Counted from the first letter of the stretch, positions 44,115 through 53,499 are shown. The stretch: 64,000 nucleotides of DNA from Ralstonia condita (GCF_958405655.1 NZ_CATYWO010000002.1:620001-684000), one strand, 5' to 3'. Numbers and translations are program-made. The notes: a model not told the origin generated them from the sequence alone.

Positions 44115-45290
44115 ATGAGCGACAAAGACTATCTGCAATGGCCCTTCTTTGACGACAAGCACCGCCAGCTCGAAGCCGAACTCGACGCCTGGGCCACGAA
44201 GCACATCGCGCACGACCACGGCCCGGATGTGGATGCCGAGTGCCGTGCGTTGGTGAAGCTGCTCGGCCAGGGTGGCTGGCTGCGTCATGCGGTGGGCGGC
44301 ACGGCGCACGGCGGTGCGGGCGAGACCATCGACACGCGCGCCATCTGCCTGATCCGCGAAACGTTGGCGCGCCATTCCGGCCTGGCCGACTTTGCCTTTG
44401 CGATGCAGGGGCTGGGGTCGGGCGCCATTTCGTTGCACGGCACGCCCGAGCAGCGCGAGCGCTATCTGACGAAAGTGGCGCGTGGCGAGGCCATCTCTGC
44501 ATTTGCGCTGTCCGAACCCGATGCTGGCTCCGATGTCGCGGCCATGGCTTGCGCCGCGCGTGAAGACGGCACTGATTACGTGCTCGACGGCGAGAAGACG
44601 TGGATTTCCAATGGCGGCATCGCCGACTTCTACGTCGTGTTTGCCCGCACCGGCGAGGCGCCGGGCTCGCGCGGCATCAGCGCGTTCATCGTCGAAGCCG
44701 GTACGCCGGGCTTTGAGATTGCGGAGCGTATCGACGTGATTGCACCGCACCCGCTCGCGCGCCTGCGCTTTACCAACTGCCGCATTCCAGCCAGCCAGCG
44801 CGTGGGCGCGGCGGGCGAGGGCTTCAAGGTGGCGATGCGCACGCTCGATGTGTTCCGTACCTCGGTGGCCGCAGCCGCGCTGGGCTTTGCACGCCGCGCG
44901 CTGGACGAAGCGCTGGCGCGCGCCACCACCCGCAAGATGTTCAGCGGCGTGCTGGCCGATTTCCAACTCACGCAGGCCAAGCTCGCGCAGATGGCCACCG
45001 CCATTGACAGCGCCGCGCTGCTGACGTACCGCGCCGCGTGGCAGCGCGACCAGGGCCGCAACGTGACGCGCGAAGCCGCCATGGCCAAGTTGACCGCCAC
45101 CGAGAACGCGCAGCAGGTGATCGACGCCGCCGTGCAGATGTGGGGTGGCCTGGGCGTGGTGAGCGAGCAGCCTGTCGAGCGCCTGTACCGCGAGATCCGC
45201 TCGCTGCGGATCTACGAAGGCGCGACGGAAGTGCAGCAACTCATCATCGCGCGCGAACTGCTGCGTGCGGCGGCGCCCGCCAAGTCCTGA
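44115..45290 (+). CDS. Acyl-CoA dehydrogenase
   Basis: A 391-residue FAD acyl-CoA dehydrogenase. Visible are FALSEPDAGSDVAAM, WISNGGIADFYVVFARTG and the C-terminal YEGATEVQQLIIARELL segment with the usual base position for short or medium-chain enzymes. ATG 44115 is 1 nt after the crotonase stop; the open frame upstream to 44076 is the crotonase shadow. It probably acts on the dicarboxylic or oxo-acyl-CoA made after ring cleavage and passes electrons to ETF. Confidence 0.9.
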   Translation: MSDKDYLQWPFFDDKHRQLEAELDAWATKHIAHDHGPDVDAECRALVKLLGQGGWLRHAVGGTAHGGAGETIDTRAICLIRETLARHSGLADFAFAMQGLGSGAISLHGTPEQRERYLTKVARGEAISAFALSEPDAGSDVAAMACAAREDGTDYVLDGEKTWISNGGIADFYVVFARTGEAPGSRGISAFIVEAGTPGFEIAERIDVIAPHPLARLRFTNCRIPASQRVGAAGEGFKVAMRTLDVFRTSVAAAALGFARRALDEALARATTRKMFSGVLADFQLTQAKLAQMATAIDSAALLTYRAAWQRDQGRNVTREAAMAKLTATENAQQVIDAAVQMWGGLGVVSEQPVERLYREIRSLRIYEGATEVQQLIIARELLRAAAPAKS

Positions 45291-45326
45291 ATACGCCACG
45301 TCCACGCCAGAGACGGAGAGTCCTCC

Positions 45327-46943
45327 ATGCCCAGCGCCCATATCGACACCTTCGCCCGCGACCGGCTGCCGCCGGCGGAGCTGCAACCGGTGTATCGCTT
45401 CGACCTGCCAGCGCTGCAGTTTCCGCCGCAGCTCAACTGCGCCACCGAACTGCTCGACCGCCGTGTTGCCGCGGGCGAGGGCGGCCGCCTTTGCATCCAG
45501 GCGACCGGCATCCGCTGGACGTACGCCGACCTGCAGGCGCACGCCAACCGCATCGCCAACGTGCTGGTCAATGAGATGGGCGTCGTGCCGGGCAACCGCG
45601 TGCTGCTGCGCTCGCCCAACAGCCCGATGCTCGCCGCCTGCTGGTTTGCCGTGATGAAAGTGGGTGCGATTGCGGTGACCACCATGCCGCTGCTGCGCGC
45701 CAAAGAGCTGGGGCAGATTCTGGGCAAGGGCGAGATTGGCTTCGCGCTGTGCGATGCGCGGCTCGTCGACGAGCTACGCGATGCCGTGACGCAAGCGGCC
45801 AAGCCCGTGCAACTGCTGTGCTTTCACGATGACACGCCGGAAGGGCTGGAGGCGGCCATGGTGCGCCAGCCGGCCACCTTCACCAACGTCGATACGGCGG
45901 CGGACGACACGTGCCTGCTCGCCTTCACGTCGGGCACGACGGGCGTGCCGAAAGCGACGATGCATTTTCATCGCGACATCCTCGCCATTTGCGCGTGCTG
46001 GCCGCCGCACGTGCTGCAGCCGCGCGCGGACGACATCTTCATCGGCAGCCCGCCGATGGCGTTCACGTTCGGGCTCGGCGGTCTGCTGCTGTTTCCGATG
46101 AGCGTGGGTGCATCGACGGTGCTGCTGGAAAAGGCATCGCCGAACGATCTGGTCGATGGCATCCGCACGTTTGGCGCGACGGTGCTGTTTACGGCGCCCA
46201 CCACGTACCGCATCATCGCGGCGCGCGGAGACGAGTTGCGTGCCACGCCGCTGCGCCGCTGTGTGTCGGCCGGCGAGGCGCTGCCGGTGGCCACGCGCAC
46301 GCTGTGGAAGGACGCCACCGGCATCGAGCTGATTGACGGCATTGGCGCGACCGAGATGCTGCATATCTTTATCTCCGCTGCCGACGCCGACGTGCGCCCA
46401 GGCGCCACCGGCAAGGCCGTCCCCGGCTATGTCGCACAAGTCGTGGATGATGCAGGCAACCCTGTGCCGCCGGGCACGGTGGGCCGCCTGGCGGTGCAAG
46501 GCCCGACCGGCTGCCGCTACCTGGCCGATGACCGCCAGCGCGCCTACGTGCGCAACGGCTGGAACCTCACGGGGGATGCCTATGTGATGGACGAGGAAGG
46601 CTACTTCCACTACCACTCGCGCACCGACGACATGATCATCTCGTCCGGCTACAACATTGCCGCGCCCGAGGTGGAAGACGCGCTGATGCAGCATCCGGCC
46701 GTGGCCGAGTGTGGCGTGATCGGCGAGCCCGACGAAGAGCGCGGGCAGATCGTCAAGGCCTTCGTTGTATTGCACCCGGGCCACTCGGCGGGGCCGGAGA
46801 TGGTCAAGACGCTGCAGGACTTCGTGAAGCAGACCGTGGCCCCGTACAAGTATCCGCGCGCCATCGAGTTCCGTACGAGCCTGCCGCGCAGTGAAGTCGG
46901 CAAGCTGCTGCGCTACCGCCTGCGCGAACACGACAAATCATGA
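45327..46943 (+). CDS. abmG: 2-Aminobenzoate-CoA ligase (AMP-forming)
   Basis: A 538-residue ANL-superfamily ligase that activates the aromatic acid with ATP and CoA. The P-loop is AFTSGTTGVPKA (about 195-206), the A5 region is IGATEM, A7-A8 are YHSRTDDMIISSGYNIAAPEVE, and the A10 lysine is in SEVGKLLRY. The family is benzoate/2-aminobenzoate-CoA ligase. ATG 45327 has a GGAGAG site. It is the entry step of the pathway, although placed sixth. It overlaps the thioesterase by 4 nt. Confidence 0.88.
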   Translation: MPSAHIDTFARDRLPPAELQPVYRFDLPALQFPPQLNCATELLDRRVAAGEGGRLCIQATGIRWTYADLQAHANRIANVLVNEMGVVPGNRVLLRSPNSPMLAACWFAVMKVGAIAVTTMPLLRAKELGQILGKGEIGFALCDARLVDELRDAVTQAAKPVQLLCFHDDTPEGLEAAMVRQPATFTNVDTAADDTCLLAFTSGTTGVPKATMHFHRDILAICACWPPHVLQPRADDIFIGSPPMAFTFGLGGLLLFPMSVGASTVLLEKASPNDLVDGIRTFGATVLFTAPTTYRIIAARGDELRATPLRRCVSAGEALPVATRTLWKDATGIELIDGIGATEMLHIFISAADADVRPGATGKAVPGYVAQVVDDAGNPVPPGTVGRLAVQGPTGCRYLADDRQRAYVRNGWNLTGDAYVMDEEGYFHYHSRTDDMIISSGYNIAAPEVEDALMQHPAVAECGVIGEPDEERGQIVKAFVVLHPGHSAGPEMVKTLQDFVKQTVAPYKYPRAIEFRTSLPRSEVGKLLRYRLREHDKS

Positions 46944-47371
46944 GTGACTACCACTTCGAGCGTGCCGCCCGCATCCGCTTTGCACACTGCGACCCGGCCG
47001 GCATCGTCTACTTTCCGCAGTACCTTGTACTGTTCAATGGCCTGGTCGAAGACTGGTTTACCGACGGCCTGGGCGTTTCGTATGCGCAGATGCTGGGCCC
47101 GCGCCGCATCGGCCTGCCCATCGTCAAGCTGCATTGCGAGTTCAGCGCCATCAGCCGCATGGGCGACGACGTGCAGTTCAAGTTGAAGCTGGAGCGGCTG
47201 GGCAATGCGTCGCTCACGCTGGCGCTCGATTGCTGGGCGGGCAATGAACAGCGCGTGCAGTCACAGCAGGTGCTGGTGTTTACTGATCTCAATACGCATC
47301 GCGCGATCGCGGTGCCGCCCGATGTGCGGCAGGCGATCGAGGCGAGCGTTCAACAGTCGCAATCGAACTAG
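46940..47371 (+). CDS. Acyl-CoA thioesterase, 4-hydroxybenzoyl-CoA thioesterase family
   Basis: A 143-residue single hot-dog-fold thioesterase. D18 in HCDPAGIVYFPQY corresponds to the catalytic Asp17 of the Pseudomonas 4-hydroxybenzoyl-CoA enzyme. It is translationally coupled to the ligase (ATGA). Its likely job is to hydrolyse dead-end or accumulating aryl-CoA and save the CoA pool, as seen in benzoyl-CoA clusters. Confidence 0.9.
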   Translation: MSDYHFERAARIRFAHCDPAGIVYFPQYLVLFNGLVEDWFTDGLGVSYAQMLGPRRIGLPIVKLHCEFSAISRMGDDVQFKLKLERLGNASLTLALDCWAGNEQRVQSQQVLVFTDLNTHRAIAVPPDVRQAIEASVQQSQSN

Positions 47372-47384
47372 AAGGATTTGCATC

Positions 47385-47777
47385 ATGGAAGTACTCCTCC
47401 CTCCCAACTGGCCGCGTCCGAAGGGCTATGCCAACGGTGTGTCCGCACGCGGGCGCATGGTGTTCGTGGCCGGCATGATCGGCTGGGATGCGCAGGGCGT
47501 GTTCCACACGGATGACCTGGCCGGTCAGGTCCGCCAGGCGCTGCAGAACATCGTCGAGGTGCTGGCCGCCGGCGACGCCAAGCCCGAGCACATCGTGCGC
47601 ATGACGTGGTACGTGACCGACAAGAAGGCCTACGTGGCGGCCTATCCCGAGATCGGCCAGGCGTTCCGCGAACTGATCGGCAGCTTCAGCATTGCGATGA
47701 CGGCAGTGGAAGTGGCCGCGCTGGTGGAAGACCGCGCAAAGGTGGAAATCGAGGTGACGGCGGTGGTGCCGGACTGA
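47385..47777 (+). CDS. RidA-family protein lacking the catalytic arginine
   Basis: A 130-residue protein of the RidA/YjgF/UK114 fold with VFVAGMIGWDAQG and VEVAALVEDRAKVEIEVTAV. Canonical RidA enzymes hydrolyse imines/enamines with Arg105 in a PARSCVEV context; here that position is Met105 (IAMTAVEV). It therefore belongs to an Arg-less Rid subgroup of unproven activity. ATG 47385 follows GAAGGA. Being last in the anthranilate operon, it may act on the enamine product of the monooxygenase/reductase. Confidence 0.87.
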   Translation: MEVLLPPNWPRPKGYANGVSARGRMVFVAGMIGWDAQGVFHTDDLAGQVRQALQNIVEVLAAGDAKPEHIVRMTWYVTDKKAYVAAYPEIGQAFRELIGSFSIAMTAVEVAALVEDRAKVEIEVTAVVPD

Positions 47778-48087
47778 AAAAAACGACGCTTAACGACGCA
47801 TCAGAAAGTCTGTAGCCAGGGAACACGTTGATGATTTCCTGGGCTGCAGCGCAAGCGGATGCCTTTCGCCGTCAAAAGCACATCAGTGCAGCCTCTGGCT
47901 TTCCATGGCGGAGGTTCGCCACACTCGACCGCTGCGCCAGCGCGCAATGATGCGCGCACCAGCGTGCAACCTTCAAACGCAGCTGCGGAGGCGTCAACCT
48001 CGAGGCAAGACCGCAGGGCATGGATATTCGCCCCGCCCCGCCCCGCTTCGCCCTCGAGCGGAAAAGGAAGCCCTGACGCCAACGACG
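47778..48087. other. 310-bp region between RidA and the AraC regulator
   Basis: No convincing gene. Frames on both strands are short, lack ribosome sites and have atypical codon use. It ends near the terminator at 48093-48117. Confidence 0.4.
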
Positions 48088-49164
48088 TCACGAAAGACGC
48101 GATCGCCGCGTCTTTTTCTTCTGATCGCCCGCATGGCTTCGGCTGATCATGCCTTTGTCAAACGCGCTGGCTTTCGACACCTTGAACTGCGTCGGGCTGC
48201 ATCCGAACGTTCCCCTGAACCACCGTGTGAACGCACTCGGCTCCGAGAAGCCCAAAAAGCCCGAGATCTCGGCGCATTGGCGCTCACCCTGGTCCAGGTA
48301 GCGCACGGCAAGCTCGCTGCGCACGGCGTCGAGAATCGATGAAAACGTGGTGCCTTCCTGCGTGAGATGACGATGAATGGTGCGTCGGTTGACACCCAGA
48401 TGCCGCGCGATATGGTCGACCGTGGCACGGCCGGACGGTAGCAGCATGATCACCATCTGGCGGACCTCGTCCGACATCCGCTTGCCGCCCTCCGGGTCAA
48501 GATCATTCAGGTAGCGGCGAACGTAGCGTGCCATGACGGGATCAGCCGAGGGCAGCGGCAGGTCCAGGTCGCTGGCGTTACAGACAATGCCGCTGAACGC
48601 ATGGCCGAACTCCACGTTTGAGCCAAAGACCCGGGTATGCACGGAGCGGTCTTTCGGCGCGCCATGCGCAAAAAGGACGGTCTTGGGGTGCCAATCATCA
48701 CCAAGGAAGAAGCGCAGTAGCCGGAACAGCACCCCTACAACCAGCTCGGTCGCCTGCTTGAGCGATCCAACGTCGCTGGCCAGCACCTCGTCACGGATGA
48801 CCGCAATGCCGTCTTCTTCTTCGACGTGAAGAAAGATCGCCTCGTTGTGCAGATGGCCGTAGCGCGCCATCGCCTGCAATGCCTGGCGCAGCGTCGGCTC
48901 GTCATGCACGAGGAGGATCAATGGACCGAGGTTCGACGCGCGCCGTGTCTCCGCCATCCGCAGGCCAAATGTTTCGATGCCGCTGCGCTGGGCAGACAGC
49001 TCAAGCAGCCTGCCCACCTTGTCGGCCGGAATCTTGAGGTCGACATCAGACAGGCTGTCCGCCGGAAGCCCCACCTCCGCCAGCATGCGGAACGGGTCCA
49101 GCCCGCCCGCGCGGGCGGCTTCGGCGTATCCGGTCAGGCTGGCGCTGCGGACAAGGTAAGGCAT
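48088..49164 (-). CDS. AraC-family transcriptional regulator
   Basis: A 358-residue regulator. The N-terminal 200 residues are an arabinose-binding-like sensor domain (AGLDPFRMLAEVGLP, FGLRMAETRRASNLGPL). The C-terminal two-HTH AraC domain includes VDHIARHLGVNRRTIHRHL and ISGFLGFSEPSAFTRWFRGTFGCSPTQF. ATG 49164 is chosen because the family start MPYLVRSA lies there; the longer frame covers the divergent gene. It probably activates the operon beginning at 49304 through two 21-bp-spaced sites. Confidence 0.9.
   Translation of the reverse strand: MPYLVRSASLTGYAEAARAGGLDPFRMLAEVGLPADSLSDVDLKIPADKVGRLLELSAQRSGIETFGLRMAETRRASNLGPLILLVHDEPTLRQALQAMARYGHLHNEAIFLHVEEEDGIAVIRDEVLASDVGSLKQATELVVGVLFRLLRFFLGDDWHPKTVLFAHGAPKDRSVHTRVFGSNVEFGHAFSGIVCNASDLDLPLPSADPVMARYVRRYLNDLDPEGGKRMSDEVRQMVIMLLPSGRATVDHIARHLGVNRRTIHRHLTQEGTTFSSILDAVRSELAVRYLDQGERQCAEISGFLGFSEPSAFTRWFRGTFGCSPTQFKVSKASAFDKGMISRSHAGDQKKKTRRSRLS
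48093..48117 (+). terminator. Terminator of the anthranilate operon, inside the 3' end of the AraC gene
   Basis: A 9-bp stem, AAAGACGCG (48093-48101) and CGCGTCTTT (48107-48115), loop ATCGC, leads into a T-run. It lies within the last codons of the convergent AraC gene. Confidence 0.85.
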
Positions 49165-49180
49165 CAGGGTCTTCCCAGGG

Positions 49181-49208
49181 TGTCCCGAGATGTTAACAAA
49201 ATGTCCCG
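49181..49208. promoter_or_regulatory. Putative AraC binding sites (tandem TGTCCCG)
   Basis: TGTCCCG occurs at 49181-49187 and again at 49202-49208, in the same orientation and exactly 21 bp apart (two helical turns), as AraC-family direct-repeat operators usually are. They lie between the divergent regulator and the CMD-like gene. Confidence 0.6.
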
Positions 49209-49303
49209 TAAGGTCAATCGTAAAACGCGGGCGGTACCTAGAATCCAGACATCCCCAATGTGCTGCAGAACCGAGCGTGACAGCTCTGGCAAGGAACTTT
49301 GCA

Positions 49304-49699
49304 ATGACGACAAACGCCCCGATTGACCCATCCGCAACCCCGGTCTGCGACAGCATGCGCGCCACCGGCAACTGGAATCCCAACTGGGAGCCCTTTGCAG
49401 AACTTGACCCGGCATGGACTGAAAAATTCATGGCCATGGGAGTCATGCCGCATCGCGTGCTTGATCCGAAAACGCTGGAATTCCTTGCCATTGCCGTCGA
49501 TGCGTCGTGCACGCACATGTACGCGCCCGGCGTGCGTCGCCACATCCGCAAGGCGCTTGAACTGGGTGCCACCAAAGAAGAGATCACGGCGGTGCTGCAG
49601 GCCGTGTCGGTGCTCGGCATTCACAGCATGAGCCTGGGCGCGCCCATCCTGCTGGAAGAACTTGCCGCCCGCGAGAACACGACCGCCACCGTGGAATAA
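49304..49699 (+). CDS. Carboxymuconolactone decarboxylase-like protein
   Basis: A 131-residue protein of the CMD/AhpD superfamily. ATG 49304 follows AAGGAAC at 49291-49297; the longer frame from 49190 covers the operator. The core reads DASCTHMYAPGVRRHIRKALELGATKEEI. A single Cys is present, and the CxxCxxxH pair of AhpD is missing, so peroxidase activity is unlikely. It resembles the CMD-like subgroup with CTHxYxPG. First gene of a probable catabolic operon; substrate unknown. Confidence 0.82.
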   Translation: MTTNAPIDPSATPVCDSMRATGNWNPNWEPFAELDPAWTEKFMAMGVMPHRVLDPKTLEFLAIAVDASCTHMYAPGVRRHIRKALELGATKEEITAVLQAVSVLGIHSMSLGAPILLEELAARENTTATVE

Positions 49700-49734
49700 G
49701 CCTCGGGGCGAACTGATACCGAAAGGAGACACAC

Positions 49735-50784
49735 ATGCAATTCTTTGACGATTCGATGCTGCCCGAGAACCAGGAGCCATTGGTGATTCAGGTGGCGCCG
49801 TTCGGGCCGCAATTCCTTCCCAGCGACTCCGACGACATCGCCGTCTCGATGGACGCGCAAATCCAGAAAGCGGTGGATTGCTACAACGCCGGCGCGACCG
49901 TGCTGCACGTGCACGTGCGCGAGGAAGACGGCAAGGGCAGCAAGCGTCTGTCGAAGTTCAACGAAATGCTGACGCGCCTGCGCGAAGCCGTGCCGAACAT
50001 GGTGCTGCAGGTGGGGGGCTCGATCTCATTCGCGCCGGAAGACGAGGGCGCTGCGGCCAAATGGCTCAGCGATGACACGCGCCACATGCTGGCCGAGCTG
50101 TCGCCGAGGCCCGACCAGGTGACGATTGCCATCAACACCAACCAGATGAATGTGACCGAGCTGCTGACGCACGACGATTGCGCCGGCACCTCGATGGCCG
50201 AGCCCGCCTATTTCCAGGCCTACAAGGAGATGTGGATTCCGTCGGGTCCGACCTTTGTCGAGGAGCACCTCAAGCGACTGCAGGCGAGCGGCATCCAGCC
50301 GCACTTCATGCTGGCCGATGTAGGGCAGCTCGAGACCGTCGAGCGCCTGATCCGCCGCGGTCACTACACCGGCCCCGTCGTGCTGAACTGGGTCGCCATC
50401 GGCGGCGGCGCGGACGGCCCCAACCCGCGCAACATGATGGAGTTCATCAACCGCTGTCCGCAAGGTGCGGTGCTCACGATCGAAAGCCTGATGCGCCACG
50501 TGCTGCCGCTCAATACCATGGCCATCGCCATGGGCCTGCATGTACGCGTTGGCATCGAGGACAACCTGTGGGGCAAGAAGGGCGAGCGCATGACGTCGGT
50601 GCAGCAGGTCGAACAGATGGTGCGCATCGCACGCGAACTGCATCGCGATGTGGCGAGCGGCACGGACGCCCGCCGCATCTACAAGATCGGCGAGCACTAC
50701 AACGGCATCGACGAGACGCTTGCGGCCGTGGGTTATGAGCCCAATCGCAAGCCGGGGCAGCGCGGCTTCCAACTGGCCGCCTGA
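49735..50784 (+). CDS. Beta-keto acid cleavage enzyme (BKACE, DUF849)
   Basis: A 349-residue (beta/alpha)8 enzyme. The zinc motif H58-V-H60-V-R-E is near the end of strand 2, with further family marks GGSISFAPEDEG and GGGADGPNPRNM. BKACEs condense a beta-keto acid with acetyl-CoA to give acetoacetate and a shortened acyl-CoA; Kce, acting on 3-keto-5-aminohexanoate, is the type member. The family covers many substrates, set by residues I cannot classify by eye. AAGGAG precedes ATG 49735. The SDR downstream could make its beta-keto acid substrate. Confidence 0.9.
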   Translation: MQFFDDSMLPENQEPLVIQVAPFGPQFLPSDSDDIAVSMDAQIQKAVDCYNAGATVLHVHVREEDGKGSKRLSKFNEMLTRLREAVPNMVLQVGGSISFAPEDEGAAAKWLSDDTRHMLAELSPRPDQVTIAINTNQMNVTELLTHDDCAGTSMAEPAYFQAYKEMWIPSGPTFVEEHLKRLQASGIQPHFMLADVGQLETVERLIRRGHYTGPVVLNWVAIGGGADGPNPRNMMEFINRCPQGAVLTIESLMRHVLPLNTMAIAMGLHVRVGIEDNLWGKKGERMTSVQQVEQMVRIARELHRDVASGTDARRIYKIGEHYNGIDETLAAVGYEPNRKPGQRGFQLAA

Positions 50785-50899
50785 GAGCGCAGCAAGCGGC
50801 GGGCGCACCATGGTGGCGCGCCCGCTTTGGTGTGTTGACGCCGGTGGACGTTGCCGCAACGGGATGCCCGCCAGTGACGGTTTGTTCGGGACATGACGC

Positions 50900-51721
50900 A
50901 TGAAGCTGGATAAGAAGGTTGCCGTGGTGACAGGGGCGGCTGGCGGTTTTGGAAAAGCCATCGCATTGGCCTACGCCGATGCGGGTGCCAAGCTCGTCGT
51001 TTGCGACATCAACACGACTGCGCTGGAAGTGACCCGTGCCGAGATCGAATCCCGCAGCGCCGAATGCCTGGCCTTGCACTGCAATGTGGGCTCGAGCACG
51101 GCCGTCGCGAACATGTTTGAACAGATCGACGCGCACTTCGGAACAGTGCACGTCCTCGTCAACAATGCGGCCGTGATTCCATCCCAGCCGGTTGACGAGC
51201 AGCGCCGCCTGCAGCATTACGCCTACCTCACAACGCCGCAACCGCGCCACACGCTGGGCTTTACCAGCAGCATGACCGACGATGATTGGCATCGCTTCTG
51301 GGATGTGAACGTACATGGCGTTTTCTACTGCACGCGTGAGGCGCTCAAGCGGATGGAGCCGCAGGGCGACGGCAAGGTCATCAATATCGCGTCGATTGCG
51401 GGGCTGGCGGCGCTGAGCGCGCACAGCCCGCACTATTCAGCGACCAAGGGCGCCGTCGTGGCGTTCACGCGCTCGGTGGCAGCCGAGGTGGCTGGCGCCA
51501 ATATCTTCGTCAACGCCATCGCCCCGGGTGGTGTGCATACCGACCATTTCGAAGCCTTTCTTCAGGGTATCGGCGAAGAGAAGCGCAACCAGCTCTTTCA
51601 ACTCGTCCCGCTGGGCCGACTGGGCACGCCCGAGGAATACGCCTCGCTTGCCGTCTATCTGGCTGCGGACGGGCATTACATCGCGGGTCAGATCATCAGC
51701 CCGAATGGCGGGATGTTCTAG
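50900..51721 (+). CDS. Short-chain dehydrogenase/reductase
   Basis: A 273-residue classical SDR: TGAAGGFGKA cofactor loop, VNNAA after strand 4, SIAG with the catalytic serine, and YSATK. It has an unusual insertion of about 20 residues (DEQRRLQHYAYLTTPQPRH) before the active-site helix, which may shape the substrate pocket. A plausible role is oxidation of a beta-hydroxy acid to the beta-keto acid used by BKACE. The 115-bp gap upstream holds nothing obvious. Confidence 0.87.
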   Translation: MKLDKKVAVVTGAAGGFGKAIALAYADAGAKLVVCDINTTALEVTRAEIESRSAECLALHCNVGSSTAVANMFEQIDAHFGTVHVLVNNAAVIPSQPVDEQRRLQHYAYLTTPQPRHTLGFTSSMTDDDWHRFWDVNVHGVFYCTREALKRMEPQGDGKVINIASIAGLAALSAHSPHYSATKGAVVAFTRSVAAEVAGANIFVNAIAPGGVHTDHFEAFLQGIGEEKRNQLFQLVPLGRLGTPEEYASLAVYLAADGHYIAGQIISPNGGMF

Positions 51722-51838
51722 CCGGAGCCGGGGGGCGGGTGCAGGCGTGTTCAGAGAGCCAGGTCGGAATCTGGCTGGCATGGCAGCGAAACCCAAGAGC
51801 AAGACGCAGCTCAAGCGGCGCAATCTCAGGAGACAAGC

Positions 51839-53122
51839 ATGTTTCAGAAACGCCCCATGATCGCTTTGATTGCATTGCTGGTCATCCATACGCTGGCGCA
51901 TATCGATCGCAACATGCTGCTGGGTTTTTCGTCGCAGGTGATTGCCGATCTTGGCCTGAGCAATGCGCAATACGGTTTCCTGGTGGGGGCCGTCTGGGTA
52001 TTGAGCTTTGGGGTGATGGCCGTCTTCCTCGGTACGCTGGCGGATCGCTTCAGCCGCACACGCGTGATTGCGGGTGGGTTGCTGGTCTGGAGCGCTTGCA
52101 CGGCGGCATCCGGTTTTGCGCAGAACTTCGAGCAAATGGCGGCGGCCCGCTTCCTGGTCTCCAGCGGCGAGGCTGCGCTGGTACCCGCGGCATTGGCGAT
52201 GCTGGGCGAGTTGTTCCCAGAGAAGCAGCGTGGCACCGCGATCGGGCTGTTCTTCATGGGCATCCCGGCCGGCATCGGTTTCAGCTTCCTGCTGGCGGGC
52301 ACCTTCGGGGCCACGCATGGTTGGCGCTCCACATTTCAGGTGCTTGGGGTTGTCGGTGTGGTGATCGCTGTATCGCTCGCCTTCATGAAAGAGGCGCCCA
52401 AGAGTACCGGCCCGCAACAGCGGGGCGCACCTTTCTTTACGCAAATGCGCGGCGCTTTGAGCGTGCTGGCTGGCAATCCGGCCTTGCTGGCGGTGACGGT
52501 CGGTTTTGTTCTGGTGCACATGGTGTTTGCCGGCCTGTCATTTACGCAGTTGTGGCTGGTGCGCGAGCGTGGACTCGACGCCGCCACCATCGCGCGGACC
52601 ATCGGCGCGCTGCAGCTGATTGTCGGCACCCTGGGGTCGGTCGCGGGCGGCATGGTGGGGGATCGCCTCGCCAGGCGCATGCCTGGCGGACATGTGGGTT
52701 TCATGGTGCTGCTGGTCGCCATCTGCGGCCCGTTGATGATCGCTTATCGCTTCGCGCCCCCCGGTTCGGCCCTGTTCTACGTGGGCATGTGCGCTGGCTT
52801 CTTCCTGCCGTTGGCACTGTATGGCCCGACCAATACGGTCATCCTGAGCCAGGTGCCGGTGCATATGCGCGCGACCATTTCCGGCTTCAGCATGCTGCTG
52901 ATCAACGTGTTCGCCATTACGCTTGGCAATCTCGCCGTCGGTCTGCTCAGCGATCGGCTTGCCCGAACGGGAGCCTCGGCGCCGCTGACCTTCGTCCTGT
53001 TGGGGACGGACGTGCTGGCAGTCATGTCGGGCATGTGCTTCCTGGTGGCGGCGCGTGTTGGACTTCGCACCAATGCGGCGTTGGGGCCGGCCTGTCCTGT
53101 GGCATCCCAGCTCCACGGCTGA
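51839..53122 (+). CDS. MFS transporter, spinster/ACS-like
   Basis: A 427-residue, 12-helix major facilitator. TM1 carries HIDRNMLLGF, the IDR-N motif of spinster/ACS-type carriers, and motif A is GTLADRFSRTRVI. It is co-directional with the CMD-like, BKACE and SDR genes and probably brings in the pathway substrate, most likely an organic acid. AGGAGA precedes ATG 51839. Confidence 0.87.
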   Translation: MFQKRPMIALIALLVIHTLAHIDRNMLLGFSSQVIADLGLSNAQYGFLVGAVWVLSFGVMAVFLGTLADRFSRTRVIAGGLLVWSACTAASGFAQNFEQMAAARFLVSSGEAALVPAALAMLGELFPEKQRGTAIGLFFMGIPAGIGFSFLLAGTFGATHGWRSTFQVLGVVGVVIAVSLAFMKEAPKSTGPQQRGAPFFTQMRGALSVLAGNPALLAVTVGFVLVHMVFAGLSFTQLWLVRERGLDAATIARTIGALQLIVGTLGSVAGGMVGDRLARRMPGGHVGFMVLLVAICGPLMIAYRFAPPGSALFYVGMCAGFFLPLALYGPTNTVILSQVPVHMRATISGFSMLLINVFAITLGNLAVGLLSDRLARTGASAPLTFVLLGTDVLAVMSGMCFLVAARVGLRTNAALGPACPVASQLHG

Positions 53123-53499
53123 CGCGGCCTCCCGTGCCATCTGGCCAACAACGCTGACTGCATTCAGCGGCGTGCTTGTCTTGACCTGCGCCACATGCTT
53201 GACGCGATCACCTTGTCCTCGAAGGGGCGTGTGCCAGGTACCACCCAAGGTGACCTGGACAGATGAGCACACGCGTCTGCCAAAAACCGGACACGAGGCA
53301 AGAGGAGGTCCGCACGAGGCCGCACCGGCTGGCCCAGAACTGCCGCGCGCTGTTGTCTACACACACGTTCCGACCTCCCGGAGTCTGGGACGCTCAACGC
53401 GTTATCGCAGGAGGGTCGCACGAGACTGAACGGCCGCAAGCCGTTCTGAATGAACCCCGGCGTGGCCGGGGACGACAACAAAAGAGGAGACCCAACACG
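53123..53499. other. 377-bp region between the MFS gene and the porin remnant
   Basis: No gene is visible. This is the normal place for a porin promoter and leader. Nothing else is distinctive. Confidence 0.4.

Noticed and set aside
47859..48342. Short plus-strand frames after the RidA gene
   Set aside because: No ribosome site, and they run into the antisense of the AraC gene.
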